64,000 bases of DNA, from NCBI RefSeq assembly GCF_000471905.2, contig NW_006494931.1:1380574-1444573 (forward strand), read 5' to 3'. Source of the stretch: Amborella trichopoda. Taxonomy: Eukaryota; Streptophyta; Magnoliopsida; Amborellales; Amborellaceae. A program made the translations under genes and the position numbers. Each line of letters begins with the position of its first letter. Position 1 is the stretch's first letter. Positions 26,901-38,900 of this stretch are shown piece after piece. Under the pieces are notes generated by a model. That model did not search any database. It saw nothing but the letters and a program-made list of their open reading frames with translations, and was not told the DNA's origin.

Positions 26901-29900
26901 ACCTACCCCACTGCGATTGTTTTTGGAATTATGTCCTTTCTTAAATTCCAACATTTTCAATGGCTCTTAACTTCAATGGAAGTGAAAGAGTGACATGAAT
27001 CAACGATCTTGGAGCATTAGGATCAAGAGTCATGAAACCCTGATTAAGTCATGAGGAGGTTTATATGCATGGGAGGTACCGAGAGAGTTGAGGGTTATCT
27101 CTTAATCAGGGTCGATTGTTATGTTTGTGCCTCATGACTGGGTGATGGGCCAAGGCAACATGATTTATGTATGAGCTTGACGACAAAAAGACCTATACGA
27201 GAAGGTTAGGGCCAATAGAGGACATTGGCCTAAATCCTTGACTCCTAAAACCTTCTCATAGCATGTGCATATACATTCGCAATGCATGGGAAGCCGCTCT
27301 TCCAAGGATCCACTAGTTAGAGCCATTCACATGTGCCAAGAGAGGAACTCCCGCACCATGTGTGTGTGTGTCCTCTTGGGGGTACACCTGAAATCCACTT
27401 ATACTTGGGCATTCAGAGTTGCACATCGGTTTGACTTTGATAGGCTTAGATCATGAACTCGTGATTATACACTATAGGTCATGAGTCTGTTGGATCATAC
27501 TGAGAATGTGGCTTTGGATACCGGGTCTACCCGAGTGGCTAGTGCTCCATTTTGTAATTCAACTCCAAGGATAGTAATTTCCTTGTAAATATTTTTAATC
27601 AATGTCAAAATGATTTATTTTGATGAAAAATCATTAAAATGATTTTTATTAATTTATGGAATTTTTCTGAAACTTTCTAGGAAAGAAAATCCATTTTTCA
27701 AAATTGTTTGAAAGAAATGACAAACAAGGACAGTCCCCTGGGACCCACACAGGACACCCAAATGGCCAATGGGTGCCCACATGTTGGCTTGGGGGGTTGA
27801 CATCCACCCCACATGCAAATGACATTGGGGTGAAGTCAACCCCACTAGGGCCCCCACATGTCCTTTCATAGTTTGCTGTTTTAACTTAAAGGTGTTGAAT
27901 TATGACATTTTATGAAATATTGAGTTTTTGGAAAATTTATTTTGACATATGTTTAATGCCTAAAGCAAGGGGTTTATGCACAAGTGTGGAGGATTCTATA
28001 AGGTATATAGGGTTTGTAATTACAAGCCTAACCCGAAAGGTATACTATAAATGTGTAATTAACCACCTAGCTCATGTGTCATGAGTTCATTAGCTCTACA
28101 TGCTCTTATGAAATAGAAAGAACTTTTGAGATTGGCTTTTTCCTAGAAATTTTGACAAATTACCATGAGAGTATACCCTCCATCTTGGTTTCAGCTTTAT
28201 TAAGGGAAATTGGAGAGAATTAAAGGTGTTTAAATTCATACCACACATCTTGATGGCATGATGGTGGTTGGTGGGCTAGGATCATGCCTCTCTTTGTAGT
28301 CATTGGTAGATGACATTGAAGGCCAAGATTCATCCATCTAGAAGCATCTCCACATTTGAGGGTCATAAGCTTATAAACACCCCCTTGAGAATTCATTTCA
28401 CACACATGAGTTCACTTTGCAAATTTGCCTCAAAACGTGGCACGTACCTCTCTCTTCTCCCATTGAGTGACACGCCCAAGCTAGTCTCCTTCCTCTCTCT
28501 CTCTCTAAATATCTTCCTTCATATTTAGATCAAAGAAGAATTCAATTGAAGGTCTTATGCTACTCCATTAATGCTGATCCAAAGGTTATTTTCAAGTCAT
28601 GGATGATCTAGTCTTCAAGCCTTCAACAATTGAGTAAGATCTTTCTATATCCATTGATTTCTTAAGTTTCTCCTTGCTGTACATTCCCCATTATAGTAAC
28701 ATTTCTTCATCATTTGACAATTAAATTTTTTATCCTTTAATCATCATTGATCTCTTTTGATCCATATAGTTTAAGGCTTCATCCATACACATTTTGACAT
28801 AGTTTTCCATGTGCTTGCTTCCTTGGATTTTGGAGCATATTTCTTTGAGTTTTTCATGATCATATCAGTTACTTAAATCTTCTTCTTGACCTATTGAATT
28901 ATGTATTTCATAAAAGGAGACTATGCTTTCTTCCTTGAATTTTGGAGTATTTTTTATGATATTTCTCTGAGTTTTTCATGATCATATCAGTCACTTAGAT
29001 ATTATTCTTGACCTCTTAAATTGTTTATTTCATAAGAGGAGACTATAATGAAATTTTGTGAGCCGAATTGTGAACTCAATTGAACCGGCTTTGTGTTTGA
29101 AAGCCTAATTTTTTCCCACGATTTTCCACTTGTTTTGATAGTTAGATCTTTGCAAATCCTTCCAAGTTTTAAGTGTGTATTAGCAGATGCTTGGCTTCCT
29201 ACTTATTAGATAATGAATTGGCCTGAGTTTGAGATATGTCATCGCATGTTAACCAATGGCACATAGCTAAGACTCAAGGCCGTAAACTGGGCACTTGAGA
29301 GCTCTGAATGGCTTTCCATAGTCTTTTTGTATTGCACACTTGAGCATTAGTATGTTGATGTAATGAAGATCATGTTGTGATGAGTTTTAAGAAGTCTATT
29401 GATGTATAATTTTGCTTTGTAAATTTGAGTGGTGTTGAATTTTTGAAAGCAAACTACACATGTGTAGTTTGATGATCTCCTTTTGTAACTTGTTTTGTTC
29501 ATGTGCAAGGGACCTTAATTGAGTTGTATCCTCCCATTTGAGTGTATTTAGAAGTCTATAGCAAACTGTAGTTACAGTGACCCTGCTATAATTTGCTTTA
29601 TCAAGTTGTAATTTATTGGCTTGTATTTTAGCTACTTAGTAGTCCAAGTCAAGAGAATTGGTTTCTATACACTCACAATTGTATTATCAACAAATAAAAG
29701 ATGAGACCTTCAACTGATAATTTCAAGTAACATACCCTCAAACTGACGTAGGAACTCTTTCTGAAAATCATACTTAAAGGTTTTGCCATGATAGTAAAAG
29801 AAAAATCGATTGGATATCCCTTGTATCAAACCCTTGAAAGGCTTAACCTGTCACGTAATTGTTAAATGGAAAGCCATAGAATAGCAAGTGCACATCTAAA

Positions 29901-32900
29901 AAAATCCAATTTTCCATCAAACAACTTTTATATAAGAATAAGTCCTAACCATAAAGCCAAAATGGTTACAAGCGTTCCCAGATCAATCATGTAGACCAAA
30001 AATCAGATCCCTAGACTTATAAAAAATTTAGATGGGTTCATGAATCATTCATGCACTCTTAAGAATCTGCTGCAATTCAGAAACCTTGAGTCAAATGGAT
30101 AAAAAGAGAAACTCCTTCAGTCTCCTCAACTAACAATGTTAAAAAATCGGAGGCGGATGCCTAGAAACACCTTCAACCCGGGGGGGGCGGGGTGTGAGTG
30201 TATAGAAACCAAATCTCATGCATTTGGAGCAGACCTTTTTCAAAACTCAAGACAAAACAACTTGAACTTTACACAATACACTTGAAATTCAACTTACAAT
30301 TTAAAATTACAGAAAGGTCACTGTGATTACATTGAACAATTGACTTCAAAATACACTAAAAAAATAGAGGATACAACTCAATTAGGATCCCTTGTCCATC
30401 AACAAAACAAACTACTCAAGGAGATCATCAACTACACATGTATGAGGTGCTTTCAAAAATTCTGCACCACTCAAAAATACAAGGCAAAATTATACATCAA
30501 TGGACTTCATAAAACCCGCTATAACATGATCTCCAACACAACACACATATGCTCAAGTATATAATGCATCATGACCATGGGAAGTTGATTAGAGCACTCG
30601 GGTACCCGATTTACGGCCTTGGGTCTTAGTTATGTGCCATTGGGTGACATGTGATGGCATAACTCAAAACTCAGCCAAATTCATCATCTCAAGCACAGGA
30701 AGCCAAGCATCTACTGACATACACTGAAACATAGAAGGATTTGCAGAGATCAAATGAATAAATCCAGTGGAAAAATCATGGGAGAAATCAAAGCTCTTAA
30801 AACACAAAAACGGTTTAAATGAGTTCAAAAATTGAGCCACATAAATTCTCTTATGTAAAAAACAATTTAAGGGATCAAAATGAAGATCTAATTGACTGAT
30901 TTGGTCGTGAAAATATCAAAAAACTATCATTATAAAATGCTCCAAAAGTTATAGCAAAAAACTCATGGAAACTTGATCGACTTATGTATGGATGATGCCT
31001 TCAACTATGTGGATCAAGAGGGATCAAGGTCGATTCAAGCGATCAATGATCTAACATTTGAAGATAGCTTGCTGTAATTGATATTTACAGCAAGAAGAAT
31101 CAAAGAAAATGGAAGAGATCTTACTCAATTGATGAAGGCACTAAGACTAGATCATCCATGTCTTAAATTTGAGCTTTGGATCACCATAAATAGAGTCATG
31201 AAGGAGCTTCAATGGAGCTTTCTCTCATATTAACTTGAATGCAATTTTCTAGAGAGAGAAAGGAAGAGAAGACCCTTAGGCGTGCCACTTTAAGATGGAT
31301 GAGAGAGAGAGTGGCGTCCCACTTAGAGAGAGAGCGTGTGTGAACTCATGTGATGAATGAAGGCTCAAGGACCTATTTATAGATTTCTAACCCTTAAGTA
31401 TATAGATGCTTCTAGATTGATGAATCTTGACCCCCCATGTCATCATCCAATGGCTACAACGAGAAGCTTGATCTTAGCCCACCATCTACCATCATGCCAT
31501 CAAAATGTGTGGTACATATTTAAATACTTTTATTCTCCTTTAATTTACTCCAATTTCCCTTGTTATTAAAATACATATGCACTTTATATTTAATTAAACC
31601 AAAAACCAAGTTGGAGGGCATACCCTTGTGCTAGTTTGACAAAATTCCAGCAAAAAGCAAATCTCAAAAATTCCCTCCATTTTTATGAGGGTATGTGGGC
31701 TAATGAAATCATGCCATATAAGCTAGTTGGTTTGACAAAAATTCCAACAAAAAGCAAATCTCAAAAGTTCCCTCCATTTTTATGAGAGCATGTGGGGCTA
31801 ATGAAATCATGCCACATGAGTTAGGTGGCTAATTACACATTTACCATATACCCTTAGGGCTAGTGACAGTAGGCCTACAATAGAGGGTCAGTACTGAGCC
31901 CATATCTCTTTGTTTTGGTTATGAACGAGTTAACTACGCATCTACAGGATGAGGTCCTATGGTAACATAGTTTCAATTGATAAAACTAGAGATGGAATAA
32001 ACGCAAAGTTAGAACTCTGGAGGGATGCTTCAAAATATAAAGGTTTTAAAATTAGCCAGGCTAAGAAAAAATATATAGAAAGCAAATTAAGTAATAATGG
32101 GAGTAGAAACGTAGAATTAGTACAAATTTATGGCCAAGAAATACCTAAAAGAGATAATTTTCAATATATTGTGTTGATAATCATTGAAAAATGAGAGATT
32201 GAAAAAGATTATCATAGAATTAAAGCTGCGGGAACAAAGTGGAGATGTGATTTAGGAGTCGTATGTTATCGTCGCATACCAATGAAACTGCAGGGGAAGT
32301 TCTATAGGATGGCTGTAAGACCAGCCATACTTTATAAGACAAAATATTAAGCGATCAAGAAACAACATAGAATGAGTATAGCTAAGATGAGAATGTTGAG
32401 ATAGATGAGTAGTACAACAAGAAAAGATAGAATTTGGAATGAATACATAAGAGGAAACTTAGGGGTTGCTACAATAGGTGATAAAATGAGGGAAAGTAGA
32501 CTTAGGTGGTCTGGTCATGTGTAGCACCAACCTAGAACAATACCGATTAGGAGGGTGATTTGGTTCAAGTGGAAGGCTCTAAAAGGGCAAGGAGAAGGCC
32601 TCAAAAGACATGAACAAAAGTAGCGAGAGATGTTATGGTTGACTTATAGTCTGACTGAGGGTGTGGCCCTTGATAAAACGGAATGACGAAACATGATTCG
32701 TGTAAACCACCCCAAATAGATGGGGCAGAGCTTAGATGATGATTAAAAACATTTGCCCTTTTCTATTCAGCATATTAGACAAGTCAGGACCAAACAGTCT
32801 ATCTGGACAAAACCGATCAAATTGTTTTAATTTATTTTTTTACAAAACCCAATTTTTATTTCGGACTAGACTGACCAAAGAACCAACAAGTGGTCTGACC

Positions 32901-35900
32901 AGTTAGGGCAGCCGGTACGGTCTAGTCTTAACAACCATCTCCGTAATGACCATGCTTGACAAGCTACTCTAACTAGTTGGACCAAAATTCAGGCCTAGAC
33001 AGTATGAAGTAGGTAAAAACCAAAGTTTGGATACCATCATTGAAGTTGAAGAATCCTCGATAAAAGTGTCCCTATAGTGATTGTGTTATCAACAAATTAC
33101 AAATGAGATATCTTCAACTAACTATTCTAACTTAGAAACCTTCAAACTATGCTGTGACGCATTTTGGAAAATTGTACTTCAAATATTTTGCCATGATTGT
33201 GAAAGAAAAGGTCACAAGATATCCCTTGCATAAAACTCTAAGCTCTTAATGATCTAGGTATCACTTGCATCAAACCCAAGATCAGTGTTTTGTTCCAAAG
33301 GTATTAAAAAAAAAATTCATTACATATTTATTCTAAGCATTCAAACAATGCTCATCCTTAGAGAGAGAATATTTGACACTAAACAATTTGGTTCATTTGC
33401 AATGGATTTGCCTAAAGGTTGAGCTTGACATTAGCTTAACACCTGAGTCACCAACCAACGATGGCTACGGTCATCCCTTGTCAAGGTCAGCGAAGAGAAC
33501 AATGGCAGGTTAGTAGCACAAAGGAACCCTGTGTGAGATAGGCAGCTAGGAGAAACACATAAGGCAATGACAAAAACCTCAACATACGACCCTTATGGTG
33601 AGCGTGCATCCCATGTTGAACATGGATTCCCTTTGTAGGTATACCATATACATGTGCATGTATGAGAGGACCTTGAAATGAGATGGCGTGTTGCGCATCT
33701 TAACTAACATATCTTTTCCTTGAGGGAGCACATGTAATCCACGTTGTGACTCAGTTATACCTTGGTTGGTTTTGATAGGCCAATCATGAGCAAGGAGACA
33801 TATCAGTCATAGGCCTATTGCATTAGTTCTATTTGAATGTGACTAAAGTGTAGTTATCATAGATTACCCAGTTATAACTTGGTGCTTTGTCCCACGGCAT
33901 GGCCACTCATTCAGACTTTTCCCAATATTGTATTTTCTCTCAGTTTTTAGCCACTAGCCACTATAAAAATTTGTGTTTTCTGTGTCCACAAAAGAGATAA
34001 ACTTTTGGATTTATGGTTTTTTTATTACCAGAGATGGATTTGGACAATATATTTGTTCTTTGGAAAAAATATAGAAAGGAAATTCAATATATAATTTGGT
34101 GTGAGTGGATACACGTGAACTTGTCGCGTGGCACATGGATCCAATAGAGAATTATGTGGAGCCACTGGTCATTGGTCCGATGTGAATTCCAAGAGGACTG
34201 GAAGAGAGTCAGAGGGCCACAATGACCATCGGTGCTCATCTGAATAGTAATTCTAATTTAAAAGGGATTAGCAGACCTTATATGTTTAAAATCTAGTTTC
34301 TCAAAGATTCACCAAATCCAAGTGGGAGGAGGGACATTCAACATTTCTGAATAAGGAAGTTGGACATCTCAATCATATTCGAATTTGGATCTCATACCCC
34401 AATCTTATTTGGATCCGAAATTAATATCCCACTTGTCCAAGGTTTTTACTCATTTTTCCTAGTTGGACAAGAATGCGATGTGATTATAAACTCAAGCTTC
34501 TTTTAAAGACAATTTTGTTTTATAAACTCTTTCAAAGATTCCCTGAAGAACGTTCCAAGATTAAAAGCCAGTGGCAAGAATTGTTTTTAAACTAGTATTC
34601 CATTTAAAGACAAAAAATATTGAAAAGATTGATGGAATCCTAGTACTATTGAGAAAAACTGTTTTTGGAATTCTACATGAATTAGAATTGCAAAGAGCGT
34701 GCAATAAAGCAACTGATGATAAACGGGATCCCTGGGTGGATGACTGAGGTTTAAGGCCTCACTCACCGCACAGATATCCTACTGACACACAAGTAACAGT
34801 CCAACTAAAACTATGACTTAACAGTGAACTGGCCCAACTCTTTCATAACATACATGTGATACATGTGGATGGGAACCAAGAAAGGGCTGGAATGTTGAGA
34901 GAAAAAGGGCTTTTCCCATTATTACTGAGAAGGAAAAGGGGAGTTCTCCATGGCTGTTGCATGCTGGAAAATAAAGGAGGCACAATCTTCTATGTGCTTC
35001 ACATCAGAGTTCCCATGTCTCTAGGGTTGGAATGTTGGAGTGAAGACATAAACACCTCCAAGTCAAACATGAGATGAAGAAGAAGATCGTCAGTTGTTAC
35101 AGAGAAAAAGCATGTGGTCAATCTTAAAAGATGTGGATATTCAAGATGGAAGAAGAAGAAAGTTAGTTCTTCATGGGCCTGTATGTGAGACTATGGGGGT
35201 CTCCTCAGGAAATCAACTGAGGTAGAAACACAGAATTCTTCATGCGCCTGCATGTGACATTAAGAGGGTCTTGTCAGCACATCCACGACTAAGGTATGTT
35301 GATCTTCACCCTTTTTTTTTTGGGTAATTCAGTGGGGAAGCCAAGCCCCTACCCTTTTTTTTTCAATAGATTGGGGAGTTACATTTTGAAGGTGTTAATT
35401 GCGGGTGTAAGTGGTAGGAATAGACACCACGATGTGGTAACTAGGTGTGGGGATGCTACCACCCCGACCCCAGCCCCTTGCCTTGTTGATCTTCACGCTT
35501 TCCCTAATCTAAGAACGTATAGAAGGTACATTTAAGAAGTCCCTTCCACATGAGAAAAAGGACAAAAATGTTTCCCTATTGATGCGGCAAAATCAAGGAA
35601 GAAAAAGGAGTTCTCTACAGGCTGGTCGAGGTATGTGATAAAGAAAAAGCTTCTCTAAAGGCTGTTGTACGCGATAGAGGAAGGTCAGAGGGTTCTAGAG
35701 ATGCACAAGTGAAAGAAAATTGTGATCGTCAGCGGGCTACATGCACATAAGGAAGAAAATCTCTGGACAGGAAGAGAAACCCCTACAAGTCAAGTCCGAG
35801 GAGTGAGTTGATTTTCATTTTGAGTAGAAGACTTCGCCCAAGGTGGTGTGTCGTTGATCCATGGAGTTCTAGTGTGGAGTGAACCAAGTCGTAGGGGTTA

Positions 35901-38900
35901 ATCTTAGGCAACTTTCACAGGAAAGTTTTCTTTGTTCTTTTGTTTCAGTTTTGCGCAGATGTTGATGACAATGTGGCAGCAACCAGATCCTACAGCACTG
36001 TCATTACTTTTTTTCTTTTTTTTTTTGTATTTTCTGAAGTTTTAAAGATGCAAAAGTGTATGGCAGCACCTGCAAGTGGACTTGGGAGTGCAAGCAATAA
36101 AAGTTGTTAGAAAAATTCTTAAAATTCAATACCTTGGATGCACCACTACAGCTGCTCACAACCAAGCCCCTAACAAGAATGAAAACCAGTAAATGATGAC
36201 GACAACAGGTTATATTGGAAAAGCAATGGAATGGGTAAAGGATGTCACAACTTCGAACAAAATAAACTGCAATACAACCATTTTAGAATACAATAAGACA
36301 CGAGGGAAAAATGACCTCCATCACCCTCTTCAAGAAAAGGTACAGTAGCACAGGAGACTCTCAGTGAAACTGAATAAATAGATAGGAAAAAAGAACCCTC
36401 TCTTTCTCATAGGGATCACTGCATCTCAACCTCTAAGCTGCAATTCAGTCCCAAGCTTACATCACATATGCATAGAACTTTTATCTAGAGAAAGTAGTAA
36501 ATTTCAAAGTTTGTGGAGATCACGTATGCGATGAAGTAAGTAATATACACAATTATTCAAAAAAGGCTTAAAAAAATGTTTCCCAGTTGTTATAAGTGTC
36601 CACAAGTTTTACTCTACAAGAAGATCAGGAAGATTGTATTAAACATCTAAAACATGATATTCTAATGAAAGTACAGAAGCATACCTTCTTACTAGCCATA
36701 AAATATATTCTGTCTCCTTTCCTTATGGTTCCATCAGTAACGCGAAAATAAACAATAACACCTCGATATGGATCATAATAGCTGATGACGAGATAAACAA
36801 TTTAAGGTCAAATTGTAGCAAGTTAAACATGTAACAGAAACAGTATGCAGTAAATAATGGCAAATACCTCATTTCCAAACTGATCTGCATGAACAAGATT
36901 TCAAAATTTGCAACCAATATCAAATGGATAAAAAGAAGAAAAAAAATATAGTTTGATAGGTACACCAAAAAAAAGATAATTCCTACATAGGCACTCTTAA
37001 GGGCATAAAGTGTATAAAATGCATAAATTGCCAAGATCCAATCACAATGTCAACTTGTACAAGATTTTGGAAACGCATGTGAGTTCTCATTAAGTTGAAT
37101 AACATGAGATCAGGATCCTGTATAGACATAAGTGTACTTAAAAGTGAATGTGCTTCTCATACACTTAAAATATACAAAAGAATATAAGAATGACAAAAGT
37201 ACAACAACAGGTGTACAACCTATAACTGTGCAGTCTAAAGAACCCCCACCATACAAGTTTTCAACATGGCAAGCAAAGGATGTGAATGAAGAGTTTTGTC
37301 CACTAAGGACTAATGGAATCATAGATCATAGATCATATAGCCTTTAGAGAAGCAAATTGCAAGTATTAGAAAAATGATGTTCATATGAATTGTTAACACG
37401 TTTCATAATGCCTAAATTTTTTTGGAGAACTAGGTACACACCCAAAAACCTTTTTTGGAGAACTAGGTACACACCCAAAAGCAGAAATTTCAGCATGCAT
37501 ATAAGTTTGAGCAATGTTCCAAAAGGTGGAGGTGGCAGAGTAGGTGGCCAGGGGCCTAACCGCCTAGGCGGCGAGCAGAAAACCTGGGCAGCTGCGGGGG
37601 GGAGGGGGGGATATGTTATTTGCATGTGTTTGTGTGCGTGTGCATACACGTGCATGTGAGGCCCCGTATGAACTGCTTAAAGATCATCTTCTTTTTTCCT
37701 ATCCTATATGTATAGGAAGAGAGATAGAGCTTATGCATCTGTGTTTGTGAGAGAGAGGTCTTGAACAATTGGAGTACGTTCTTCTTTTTCTTCTTCTATT
37801 ATGAAGAGAGAGAGTCTGTGAGAGAGAGGAACCTTGCATCGAACACTTGAAGGTCATCTTCTTCTTTTTCTTCTTCTTAAATGTAAAGAGAGAGCATATG
37901 GGTCTATATGTGTCTTTTTGTGTGTATGTGTGTGTGTGTGTGAAAGAGAGAGAGAGGCCTCGCATTGAATACTTGGAGGCCATCTTCTTTCTCTTATAAG
38001 TCGAGAGAGCACATGGGCCCATGAGAGAGAGAGAGGAGGAGCTCTAAATAAGCCTTAAAACTTTTTTTTTTTTTTCTAATTAGCCTTACACCCGTAGGAT
38101 GAGTGTAGCTCGATGAGGATGCTAAGATGGATGAGTGGCAAGACAAGAATTGATAGAATTTGAAATGAATAAGCGACAAGATGAGAGAAAATAGACTTAG
38201 GTGCGTTGGGCATGTGTAGTAGACCCAATACAGTACCTGTTAAGAGGTGCGAGTTGGTTCAAGTAGAAGGCTCAAAAAGGGCAAAGAGTAGGCCCAAAAG
38301 AACATATAGTTGAAAGTAGTAAGAAAACATATGGGGACTTATGGGCTTATTGAGGGTATAGCCCTTGATAGTGTAGAATAGCAGACCAGGATTCTTGTAG
38401 CCGACTCCAAATAGTTGGAAAAAATTTATGATGGTGATGATGATGGATTAGGCTTTCCTTTTTATTAGCACAAGGCGGGCACCCAGATCCACCTTGAGCC
38501 CACCAAGGCGAGCACCTTGGGCATGCCCAGCTAGACCCACCCGCCTAGGCATATTAACAGCCAGGCGACCACTTTTTCAACCTTGATTTTGAGAAAAACT
38601 TCAATAGTCTAAATAACAAATAGATTTTAAACATATAACAATTTAGAGTATTTTTTTAATAAATTTTTGCACACCATAACCAAGATTTGAAATTAAAAGC
38701 CTAGACTTCAGTTTTAGTTGCAAAACATATTTACACACTTCTTCAGTTACAAATCTAACCAAAGACACATTTATGTGCAGAAATTTACAAAACAATATAT
38801 TCAAATAAATAATCAACTGCATTAAACATACCCTAATGTGATGAAACTAGGGTTTCAAAGAAACCATAGACTTCAGTTTTAGTTATATTGAGTTATTTAT

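Larger units (their letters stand above)
37512..38585. mobile_element. hAT-type non-autonomous element, copy E, with nested LINE fragment
   Basis: The left end CAATGTTCCAAAAGGTGG and the reversed right end (CAAGGTTGAAAAAGTGG) match the family termini. Flanks are AGTTTGAG (37504-37511) and ATTTTGAG (38586-38593), an 8-bp target duplication with one change. GC-rich subterminal zones with CCGCCTAGGCGGC and CCCGCCTAGGC lie at 37548-37605 and 38465-38575. Inside are GA-rich tandem repeats and a LINE fragment. Confidence 0.7.
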
